A DNA stretch of 64,000 nt from Bacteroidaceae bacterium (GTDB lineage: Bacteria; Bacteroidota; Bacteroidia; Bacteroidales; Bacteroidaceae): NCBI GenBank assembly GCA_017647225.1, contig JAGCLA010000003.1, forward strand, positions 1 to 64,000, written 5' to 3'. Below are positions 56,905-64,000 of this stretch, piece after piece. Position numbers and translations under genes: made by a program. Each line of letters opens with the position of its first letter. Positions within the stretch are counted from its first letter, which is position 1. The notes beneath the pieces were generated by a model that had not been told where the DNA came from, ran no database searches, and saw only the letters and a program-made list of their open reading frames with translations.

Positions 56905-58203
56905 TTAATATAACTGTATAAGCAGAAGCCCGACGAGCAGCGCCACTCCCGTAGCCACAAGCCCCGGCATCATAAACGAATGATTCAATATCCATTTTCC
57001 GATTTTGGTAGTACCTGTACGGTCAAAGTTTATTGCCGCCACCAATGTCGGATAATTGGGAATGAAGAAATACCCATTGACTGCAGGGAACAAAGCTATA
57101 AGCATCATCGGATTTATCCCCAGCAACACACCCAATGGAACAATGGCACGCACTGTCGCCGCCTGACTGTATAAAAGAATGGACATCACGAACAGCGCAC
57201 CGCCGAAGAGCCAAGGCATATCGGTAACAATATGCTTGATGGACATTGTCAATTCATCGATGTTGCCATTAATAAAAGTATCTCCCATCCATGCAATACC
57301 GAATATGGCCACAACTGCCTGCATACCTGCCGAGAACACACTACCCTGCGCTGCAGCCTTACCGTTGGTACGTGTTACCAAGAGTATTATTGCAGCTGCC
57401 GACAGCATGACTATCTCTATCAAGGAAGGCATTGCAAGAGTCTTGTCGCCAAATGTAGGACGCATCGAAGGTATAGAGCCGAACAATACGACCAGCAATG
57501 TAGCGGCAATGAACAGCACAACCGACAATCGAGCCTTAAAGACATTCTTTATATCGTTCAGTTCAACATGTTTTGTAACGAACTCGCCGGTTTGCAGACG
57601 TTTCTGATATTCAGGATCATCAACAAGTTCCTTACCGACCTTCATCGAAGCCAAAGCGCCGACAAGTACACCGATAAGCGTTGCCGGAATACTTATTTTC
57701 AAGATATCAAACAGTGTAATATCATAACCGGCCAACAAACCCAGCAGAGCCACTGTCGCAGCCGATATGGGCGAAGCTGTTATAGCTTGTTGCGATGCAA
57801 TGACAGCTATTCCAAGAGGTCGTTCGGGGCGTATTTTAGTTTCTGTTGCAACCTCCGCAATAACAGGAAGCACCGAATATGCCACATGCCCCGTTCCTGC
57901 AAGGAATGTAAAGGTATATGTAACAAGCGGAGCTATAATTGTCACATACTGCGGATGCTTACGCAAAACACGCTCTGCAAGCTTGACCATATAATCGAGT
58001 CCGCCGGCAGCCTGCATACACGCAGCGGCAGATATCACCGCAGCAATCATCAGCATAACATCTATAGGGGGAGCTGTGGGTTCAAGACCAAAGACAAAGG
58101 TAAGCAGAGCAACACCTGCACCACCCATGACACCAAGGCCTATACCGCCTGTCAGAGCACCAAGAATTATAAATGTCAGGACAAAAAATAATTGTAAAAG
58201 CAT
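56905..58203 (-). CDS. dcuB: Anaerobic C4-dicarboxylate transporter DcuA/DcuB-type
   Basis: A 432-residue inner-membrane exchanger with about 12 hydrophobic segments and Dcu signatures (GGIGLGVMGGAGVALLTFVFGLEPTAPPIDVMLMIAAVISAAACMQAAGGLDYMV; GTGHVAYSVLPVIAEVATE). It takes up aspartate, fumarate or malate in exchange for succinate. Being downstream of porin and periplasmic asparaginase, import of aspartate is a likely job. Confidence 0.92.
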   Translation of the reverse strand: MLLQLFFVLTFIILGALTGGIGLGVMGGAGVALLTFVFGLEPTAPPIDVMLMIAAVISAAACMQAAGGLDYMVKLAERVLRKHPQYVTIIAPLVTYTFTFLAGTGHVAYSVLPVIAEVATETKIRPERPLGIAVIASQQAITASPISAATVALLGLLAGYDITLFDILKISIPATLIGVLVGALASMKVGKELVDDPEYQKRLQTGEFVTKHVELNDIKNVFKARLSVVLFIAATLLVVLFGSIPSMRPTFGDKTLAMPSLIEIVMLSAAAIILLVTRTNGKAAAQGSVFSAGMQAVVAIFGIAWMGDTFINGNIDELTMSIKHIVTDMPWLFGGALFVMSILLYSQAATVRAIVPLGVLLGINPMMLIALFPAVNGYFFIPNYPTLVAAINFDRTGTTKIGKWILNHSFMMPGLVATGVALLVGLLLIQLY

Positions 58204-58230
58204 AAATAGTAGTTGTCAGTATTTTAGCCG

Positions 58231-59397
58231 TTAGAACATCGGCAACTTGTATATGAAGCCGAGTGAAAGCCTTTGTGTACTGTAATCACTGTTTCCATAA
58301 GTCTTAGCTCTGTCGGTAAACAGATGCGTCTGTCCTATAAAAGCAAGGAAGAAATGCAAGTTGCTTTCAGTCATAGGATAATACTCGATACCACCGATAT
58401 AGCTTATTGTAGAAGAGTAGTTACCCTTGCTCAAAGCACCTTCGCTTTCAAACACCGATGCCATATCATACATACCTTTTGCAAAGAAATTCCATTTAGG
58501 CAAGAAACGGTAATTCACCTTTGCCACGAATGAGTTATACAATGTATTATATGCATTATGACTATTGTAAGCCGATTTTCCACCGGTCATGTTGGTAATC
58601 ATACCCTTACGGTCAAGCTGTTCGAGAGAGCTCATTATGTCAAAATACATATTACACTTCTCCGAGAAGTTGAATTGGTTACCCAATGCGAGGTAATACA
58701 TATACTTGCCTTTTACCTCTTCCATCACCGATGCCGAATAGCGTGTCTGCCATTTATTGTCACACATATTCGCATTCCAGTTCAGCGTATATACCAAAGG
58801 AAGACGACTCTCTTCAAGGTTTATGCCGTATGTATCACTTTGTGATTTATTACGGCTGTCAAGTATCTGAAAAGCCAATTGCTGATTAGGATTAATGTCG
58901 TATGTAAGAGTAACACCGGTCATGAAGTTGTTCATATAGTCAATCATATTGCTATATTGGTATATATCAATAGGATTGGCATCATATTCGAAACCACCGT
59001 ATGCAACACCCTGCTTACCTGCAAAAAGGGAGAAATTCTTGTTGAATCTTACACAGATTGCAGCATAGTCTATTGATTCGGGAAGGTTATCAATCATTTC
59101 GTTGCCATTGTTATGGCGGTTAAGACGCTGACGCCAACGGTACCACAACCAATCGGTCACATGACCGGTAGCCTCAATACGGAACTGACGCATATAGAAC
59201 TTGCCCTGATTAAAACCATTCTCGCCACCATAGTTGAACGTTGCATCAAAAGAGCCTTGCATATTCAAATAGAGATTGAACCAATCCTGCTTCTTCTCCA
59301 TTTTTGCTACGCGTTCAAACAACGATGCTTCATTCTCCTGTGCAAAAGTTGCCGAGGCCACAAAGAGCACAAACAATAAAGAAAATATCTTTTTCAT
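58231..59397 (-). CDS. Outer-membrane porin of the asparaginase-Dcu operon
   Basis: A 388-residue protein: signal peptide (MKKIFSLLFVLFVASATFA), a short coiled segment (ASLFERVAKMEKKQDWFNLYLNMQGSFDA), then a barrel-like alternating pattern with a C-terminal aromatic residue (GFIYKLPMF). Similar to Bacteroidales OprO/OprP-like porins. Lies 27 nt upstream of dcuB and 46 nt downstream of asparaginase, suggesting passage of asparagine, aspartate or dicarboxylates. Confidence 0.72.
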   Translation of the reverse strand: MKKIFSLLFVLFVASATFAQENEASLFERVAKMEKKQDWFNLYLNMQGSFDATFNYGGENGFNQGKFYMRQFRIEATGHVTDWLWYRWRQRLNRHNNGNEMIDNLPESIDYAAICVRFNKNFSLFAGKQGVAYGGFEYDANPIDIYQYSNMIDYMNNFMTGVTLTYDINPNQQLAFQILDSRNKSQSDTYGINLEESRLPLVYTLNWNANMCDNKWQTRYSASVMEEVKGKYMYYLALGNQFNFSEKCNMYFDIMSSLEQLDRKGMITNMTGGKSAYNSHNAYNTLYNSFVAKVNYRFLPKWNFFAKGMYDMASVFESEGALSKGNYSSTISYIGGIEYYPMTESNLHFFLAFIGQTHLFTDRAKTYGNSDYSTQRLSLGFIYKLPMF

Positions 59398-59443
59398 AAT
59401 TTAGTAAATTATATGCTTATTTGAATAGCCTATTTGCATTATA

Positions 59444-60499
59444 TCAAAATTCATTGAAATACCCTTGAATTGTTTTCCAGTTGTTAGTTTTTGTCATTGC
59501 AAGCATAAGCAATATACGTGCTTTCTGCGGGTTCAGTCCCCATGATGCAATAAACTGATACTTATTGTCATCGACCTCGGCATCAAGAGTTGTCGCGCCT
59601 GTAGGCACACGGCTTGAGCGTACGACAAGAACACCTTTCTTGCGTGCGTTTTCCAACTCCGGGAACACATTCTTGTGTATGTTACCATTGCCCACACCGG
59701 CATAAACGATACCCTTATAACCCTTCTCAACCATCATTTTAACCACATCACCCTGTACGTTTGAATAACCGTAAGCAATACCCACTTTAGGGAGCGATTT
59801 AAGACCAGCCACATTAAACAGTGCAGGACGTTCTGCATCGGAAGCTACATTATAACGCACTTTACCGTTATGCACATATCCTATAGCTCCGTAGTTTGGA
59901 GATTGGAAAGTTTCAACACCTGTAGTATTGGTCTTTGTAACATCGCGTGCGCCATACACCTTGTCGTTCATACAAACCACCACTCCGCGATTCTTTGATT
60001 CCTGTGAAGAAGCCACAACTACCGCATTGTAAAGATTGGCAGGGCCATCAGCACCTATAGCAGTTGAAGGACGCATAGCACCAACAAGAACAACAGGCTT
60101 TGCGTTGCCTGTAACAAGGCTCAGGAAGAAAGCGGTTTCCTCCATTGTATCAGTACCATGAGTTATTACGATACCATCAACATCCTTCTGTGCCAACAAT
60201 TCATTGACTCTATTAGCCAAAGTTAGCCATACGTTATCACTCATATCCTGCGAACCGATATTCACAACCTGTTCACCCTGCACATTTGCAATGTCATTAA
60301 TTACAGGAACAGCATCGAGCAAAGCACCGATAGCCACCTGACCGGCAGAGTAATTCGACTTTGTTGCCGACGAGCCTGAACCGGCAATAGTACCACCCGT
60401 AGCAAGGATACGGATATTTGGTTTCTGCTGTGCAAAAGCCACGCATGCTGTAGCGAGCATCATTGTTGTAACAAGACAACATCTAAAAAACTTCTTCAT
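59444..60499 (-). CDS. ansB: Type II (periplasmic) L-asparaginase
   Basis: Hydrolyses asparagine to aspartate and ammonia. The 351-residue protein has a signal peptide (CLVTTMMLATACVAFAQQ), the first catalytic Thr motif ILATGGTIAGSGSS and the second VITHGTDTMEETAFFL, with later VRSSRVPTGAT. First gene of the ansB-porin-dcuB unit. Confidence 0.95.
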   Translation of the reverse strand: MKKFFRCCLVTTMMLATACVAFAQQKPNIRILATGGTIAGSGSSATKSNYSAGQVAIGALLDAVPVINDIANVQGEQVVNIGSQDMSDNVWLTLANRVNELLAQKDVDGIVITHGTDTMEETAFFLSLVTGNAKPVVLVGAMRPSTAIGADGPANLYNAVVVASSQESKNRGVVVCMNDKVYGARDVTKTNTTGVETFQSPNYGAIGYVHNGKVRYNVASDAERPALFNVAGLKSLPKVGIAYGYSNVQGDVVKMMVEKGYKGIVYAGVGNGNIHKNVFPELENARKKGVLVVRSSRVPTGATTLDAEVDDNKYQFIASWGLNPQKARILLMLAMTKTNNWKTIQGYFNEF

Positions 60500-60646
60500 A
60501 ATACTATTTTAATAGTGAATAATTAACAAAATCAAAACAAAGGATATTGTTTTTTGTTCCCGGCACCGCTACAACGCATATTTGCAGAGATAGCGTCAGA
60601 ACGCAACAAGTCCAATATATAACACGCGAAAATAATAAAAAAATAT

Positions 60647-60654
60647 TAAATTTG
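60647..60654 (+). promoter_or_regulatory. -7 promoter element of the second SpoU methyltransferase
   Basis: TAAATTTG, 22 nt before ATG 60676. No clear -33. Confidence 0.45.
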
Positions 60655-60675
60655 CATAAATAAGAGAATAATCAC

Positions 60676-61473
60676 ATGGCGATAATAGAGATAACATCAC
60701 TCCACCACCCCGGTACAGAGATATTCAGCACTCTCACCGAAGCGCAGTTACGCAAAGAATACGAGCCTGGGCAAGGTATATTTATTGCCGAGAGCCCCAA
60801 AGTCATAAACGTAGCCCTTAACGCAGGTTACAAGCCCGTTGCGCTGATGTGCGAAAAACGGCACATCGACGGCGATGTAGCCGACATAATAGCGCGTTGT
60901 GGCGATATTCCCATTTACACAGGCTCTCGCGAACTGCTTGCAGGACTCACCGGCTACACCCTCACACGTGGAGTGCTTTGCGCAATGCAACGGCCACAGG
61001 AGCCAAGTATCGACGATGTTTGCCGTGGCGCACAACGCGTTGTCGTTATAGAAGGAGTTGTCGATACTACAAACATCGGTGCCATATTCCGCAGTGCAGC
61101 GGCATTGGGCATTGACGCGGTGCTACTCACCCGCAATTCGTGCGACCCGCTGAACCGCCGTGCTGTTAGAGTATCCATGGGGTCAGTTTTTCTTGTACCC
61201 TGGACATGGATTGACAACGCTGCACAGCTCAAGGAACACGGTTTCGCCACAGTGGCAATGGCATTGACCGACAATTCGGTCGCCATAGACTCCCCTATCC
61301 TCGCAGCAATACCCAAGCTTGCAATAATAATGGGCACAGAGGGCGAAGGGCTACCACAAAGCAGCATCGAGGCTGCCGACCATGTAGCACGCATTCCAAT
61401 GTCACACAATGTCGATTCCCTTAACGTCGCCGCAGCAGCCGCAGTAGCATTTTGGGAGCTGAGGAAACGTTGA
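60676..61473 (+). CDS. SpoU/TrmH-family RNA 2'-O-methyltransferase (second)
   Basis: A 265-residue SPOUT methyltransferase: N-terminal L30e-like substrate domain (GIFIAESPKVINVALNAGYKPVALMCEKRH) and motifs VVIEGVVDTTNIGAIFRSAAALG, IIMGTEGEGLPQSSIEAA and RIPMSHNVDSLNVAAAAAVAF. Target RNA unknown. Different subgroup from the one at 39240. GC content appears a little higher than that of its neighbours. Confidence 0.9.
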   Translation: MAIIEITSLHHPGTEIFSTLTEAQLRKEYEPGQGIFIAESPKVINVALNAGYKPVALMCEKRHIDGDVADIIARCGDIPIYTGSRELLAGLTGYTLTRGVLCAMQRPQEPSIDDVCRGAQRVVVIEGVVDTTNIGAIFRSAAALGIDAVLLTRNSCDPLNRRAVRVSMGSVFLVPWTWIDNAAQLKEHGFATVAMALTDNSVAIDSPILAAIPKLAIIMGTEGEGLPQSSIEAADHVARIPMSHNVDSLNVAAAAAVAFWELRKR

Positions 61474-61507
61474 GAGCAATCATAAGCAATGCCAAATCTT
61501 CAATAAT

Positions 61508-61538
61508 TTTGTATTTACCTTTATTTTTATTAATTTTG
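61508..61538 (+). promoter_or_regulatory. Consensus promoter of the hexosaminidase gene
   Basis: TTTG (61508-61511), 19 nt, TAATTTTG (61531-61538); leader of about 50 nt. Confidence 0.8.
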
Positions 61539-61593
61539 TACGATAAAGATATTTTTTAGCGAGAACGGATATAAACCTAATAATTAATCATAA

Positions 61594-63576
61594 ATGAAGA
61601 ACAAATTCCTATTCATCGTGGCAGCATTGATGCTGTCATTCTCGGCAAGCGCTTTCGCTACAGCCATCAAGAACGAAAAGCCGTTTGTTATTCCCGAAAT
61701 CCGTGAGTGGCAAGGCGGTAACGGTTATTTTACAATCACCAAAAAGACAAAAATTGTATATCCAAAGAAACAGCAGGAGCTTGCCGATGTAGCAAATCTC
61801 TTTGCAAGTGACATCAAAAAGATGTTCAACATCGAATTGAAAGTTGTAGAAGGCAAAGCCGGAAAGGACGACATTGCCATTACAATCGAGAACAACGATG
61901 CATACGGCACCGAAGGCTACGCTGTTGAAATCGACAAGAAAGCCACAATCAAGGCCAACAGCACACGTGCTGCCATCTGGGCTACACGTACATTGTTACA
62001 GATTGCAGAGCTGAACGGTGCAAGCCTTCCAAAGGGAAACATCGTTGACTACCCCGACTACGAAATGCGTAGCTTCATGCTCGACTGCGGACGTAAGTTC
62101 ATACCTATCAGCTTCTTGCACGAATATGTCGATTTCATGGCATACTACAAGATGAACACATTCCACATTCACCTCAACGACAACGCCTTCAAGCAATACT
62201 TCAACCACGACTGGTCAAAGACACCATCAGGATTCCGTTTGGAGAGCGACTTCTTCCCCGGCCTTGCATCACGCGACGGCTACTATACAAAAGAGGAGTT
62301 CATCGAGTTGCAGAAGCACGCCGAGAAAGTAGGTGTCGAGATTATCCCCGAATTCGACGTTCCTGCCCACTCATTGGCATTCGTACACTACCGCCCCGAG
62401 CTCGGCAGCAAGGATTACGGCCTAGACCACCTCGACCTCTTCAACGAAGCTACATACACATTCGTCGATTCACTCTTCATGGAATATCTTGGTGGCGAAG
62501 AGCCCGTTTTCCGTGGCCCACGTTTCCACGTAGGTACCGACGAATACTCAAACCGCGACTCTGCAGTTGTTGAGAAGTTCCGTTATTTCACCGACTTCTG
62601 TATCCGCACCGCCGAGAAATACGGCAAGCAGGCATGCGTTTGGGGTGCTTTGACCCATGCAAAAGGCAATACTCCCGTAAAGGTCGATAACGTTCTTATG
62701 TACGAGTGGTACAACGGTTATGCCGACCCGACAGATATGATTAACTTGGGTTACGACGTTGTAAGCATCCCCGACGGATATACATACATCGTTCCTGCAG
62801 CAGGCTACTATTACGACTACCTCAACTGCGGTATGCTTTACAACAGCTGGACACCGGCACAGATAGGCAACCAGAAATTCGAGGAAAGACACCCACAAAT
62901 CAAGGGCGGTTCATTCGCCGTATGGAACGACCACGCCGGCAACGGTATCAGCTGCAAGGATATCCACTACCGCGTATATCCTGCAATGCAGACAATGGCA
63001 GTAAAGATGTGGACAGGAGCCAAGCCTACAGTACCTTACGAGCAGTTCAACATGGCACGTCTTGCCTTGAGCGACGCTCCAGGTCTTAACATCGCAGGAC
63101 GTTTCGGTGGCAACCGACGTACAATTCTCGAAATACCTGCATTAAGCGCAGCAACAAGCTATGCCGAGAGCACTGGTGTAAGAGAGATTGGATTTGAATA
63201 CACCGTATCATTCGACATCGAATATGTCAAAGAGAACAACGGTGCAGTACTGTTCAGCTCACGCGACGCAGATTTCTACATTGCCGACCCTATACAGGGC
63301 AAGATAGGCTTCTCACGCGACGGATACCTCAACACCTTCAACTTCCGTTTCTACCCCGGTGAAAAAGCACATATCACCATCAGCGGAAACAAAGAAGTAA
63401 CAAAGTTGTTTGTCAACGGCAAGCTTGTAGAGACACTCGACAAGCAGACCATTTACCACAACGAAGGAGGCAAGGACAAGATGTATTATGTACGTACATT
63501 GGTATTCCCACTTGAAAGAACAGGAATGTTCAACAGCAAGATAACCAACTTCAAGGTTGAGAATTATTGCAAATAA
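61594..63576 (+). CDS. GH20-type beta-N-acetylhexosaminidase
   Basis: A 660-residue secreted glycosidase with a signal peptide (FIVAALMLSFSASAFA). Residues about 30-150 are the GH20b-like N-terminal domain, about 151-490 the TIM barrel with the catalytic Asp-Glu pair D316-E317 in RFHVGTDEYSN; 500-660 looks like a concanavalin-type beta-sandwich (FEYTVSFDIEYVKENNGAVLFSS). The usual HLTDDQGWR segment reads HIHLNDNAFKQY, so specificity may differ from common GH20 enzymes. It releases GlcNAc/GalNAc ends from glycans, likely in the periplasm or at the surface. Confidence 0.88.
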   Translation: MKNKFLFIVAALMLSFSASAFATAIKNEKPFVIPEIREWQGGNGYFTITKKTKIVYPKKQQELADVANLFASDIKKMFNIELKVVEGKAGKDDIAITIENNDAYGTEGYAVEIDKKATIKANSTRAAIWATRTLLQIAELNGASLPKGNIVDYPDYEMRSFMLDCGRKFIPISFLHEYVDFMAYYKMNTFHIHLNDNAFKQYFNHDWSKTPSGFRLESDFFPGLASRDGYYTKEEFIELQKHAEKVGVEIIPEFDVPAHSLAFVHYRPELGSKDYGLDHLDLFNEATYTFVDSLFMEYLGGEEPVFRGPRFHVGTDEYSNRDSAVVEKFRYFTDFCIRTAEKYGKQACVWGALTHAKGNTPVKVDNVLMYEWYNGYADPTDMINLGYDVVSIPDGYTYIVPAAGYYYDYLNCGMLYNSWTPAQIGNQKFEERHPQIKGGSFAVWNDHAGNGISCKDIHYRVYPAMQTMAVKMWTGAKPTVPYEQFNMARLALSDAPGLNIAGRFGGNRRTILEIPALSAATSYAESTGVREIGFEYTVSFDIEYVKENNGAVLFSSRDADFYIADPIQGKIGFSRDGYLNTFNFRFYPGEKAHITISGNKEVTKLFVNGKLVETLDKQTIYHNEGGKDKMYYVRTLVFPLERTGMFNSKITNFKVENYCK

Positions 63577-63582
63577 ATAAAT

Positions 63583-63630
63583 CCCAACAAAACAAATCAC
63601 CGCTCCGGTAGCCGGAGCGGTGATTTGTTT
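63583..63630 (+). terminator. Terminator after the hexosaminidase gene
   Basis: A stem of about 18 bp around the loop TAG, core CACCGCTCCGG/CCGGAGCGGTG, with A-rich left and T-rich right flanks. Confidence 0.9.
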
Positions 63631-63654
63631 TCTGTTTTCACATTTCTGCTTTCC

Positions 63655-63746
63655 GTTTTCAGATTTCACTTCGTGCAAACTTGGCTACACTCGTTGCGCG
63701 TGAAAATAATTTTCACCCACTCGCTTGCACAAGTTTTCAGATTTCA
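63655..63746. repeat. Hairpin-like element between 14-nt direct repeats
   Basis: GTTTTCAGATTTCA occurs at 63655-63668 and 63733-63746. The 64 nt between contain a 17-bp palindrome GTGAAAATAATTTTCAC (63700-63716) nested in an outer GTGCAA/TTGCAC pair. No gene; TTTCAG-rich sequence continues to about 63768. Confidence 0.6.
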
Positions 63747-63812
63747 GATTTCAGTTTTCAGTTTTCACATTGTTATCCGATCAACCTCTCCCCTAACCAC
63801 CATAACATAAAC

Positions 63813-63842
63813 AAAAAAGCGAATGGAAAACCATTCGCTTTA
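63813..63842 (-). terminator. Terminator of the SRP RNA gene
   Basis: Minus strand AAAGCGAATGG-TTTT-CCATTCGCTTTTTT directly after the RNA. Confidence 0.85.
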
Positions 63843-63949
63843 TGGGGTGGGTAAGCTACCTGCATCGCGCCGCTACGACCTGCTACCTTTGCTGCGGTCA
63901 AGCCCTGGAGGATTCACAAGGAGCTGGCCGTACAGGACTTACCCATACT
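63843..63949 (-). ncRNA. ffs: Signal recognition particle RNA (small bacterial type)
   Basis: On the minus strand the conserved apical domain CCAGG...AGCAAAGGTA is present, with GGGTAAGTCCTG at the 5' side pairing with CAGGTAGCTTACCC at the 3' side to form the long rod. About 105 nt. It guides membrane-protein targeting with Ffh. Promoter at 63970-63977 and terminator at 63813-63842. Ends are approximate. Confidence 0.88.
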
Positions 63950-63969
63950 TAAATCATATATTTACGGCG

Positions 63970-64000
63970 CAAAGGTACTCATTTTTTCTCATTCTGCAAG
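63970..64000 (-). promoter_or_regulatory. Promoter of the SRP RNA gene
   Basis: Minus strand TACCTTTG (63977-63970), with CTTG 19 nt upstream (64000-63997), one base off TTTG and at the window edge. Confidence 0.7.

Overview
The window reads as chromosomal DNA of a Bacteroidales bacterium (Bacteroides, Muribaculaceae or a close relative; I cannot name a species). Reasons: promoters match the Bacteroidetes sigma-factor pattern (TTTG, 19-20 nt, TAnnTTTG), ribosome-binding sites are weak, and the gene content is typical of the order: TamL, a TIGR02757 protein, DUF4296, the ATP synthase order D-C-X-B-E-F-H-A-G, a GEVED/PCMD secreted protein with a C-terminal sorting tail, and an asparaginase-porin-Dcu cluster.

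Layout. 1-139: end of an IS element. 170-8975: phosphate regulon (response regulator and kinase on minus; porin, PstS, PstC, PstA, PstB and a Na/Pi cotransporter with a PhoU-like domain on plus), with two matching candidate Pho boxes. 9011-9051: a perfect palindrome that matches the IS end. 9070-15155: malic enzyme, TIGR02757, dapA and ligA. 15189-22867: an isolated phage-derived block coding a portal protein, a 1503-residue polyvalent protein with a zincin motif, and three small proteins; it has no integrase, terminase or capsid gene. 22888-29991: complete F-type ATP synthase operon. 30062-32600: self-cleaving S24-type repressor facing a small operon of unknown function, with repeated operator-like half-sites between them. 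32689-34231: LrgA/LrgB and a small HAD protein. 34322-34480: tRNA-Lys with promoter and terminator.

34574-45622: tyrS, a metallo-beta-lactamase-fold protein and tamL; a SpoU methyltransferase; then the ileS-dksA-lspA-DUF4296 operon. 45733-47213: a sugar kinase fused to the RapZ C-terminal domain. 47289-50213: a 974-residue repeat-containing secreted protein. 50538-55293: gdhA, an AmpG-like transporter, a BadF/NagK-like kinase and a lipoprotein FKBP isomerase. 55310-56901: a NahK-like kinase back to back with RNase P RNA. 56905-60499: periplasmic asparaginase, porin and DcuB transporter. 60676-63576: a second SpoU methyltransferase and a GH20-type hexosaminidase. 63843-63977: SRP RNA.

How the genes fit together. 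The phosphate block covers uptake through the outer membrane, ABC import, a second importer and control. Asparaginase, porin and DcuB suggest periplasmic release of aspartate and its import, with gdhA nearby handling ammonia. The AmgK-RapZ fusion, AmpG-like transporter, NagK-like and NahK-like kinases and GH20 enzyme suggest an amino-sugar or muropeptide salvage theme spread over about 18 kb. The two most unusual parts are the phage portal/ejection block, whose long reading frames are intact although the rest of a phage is absent, and the S24 repressor switch.
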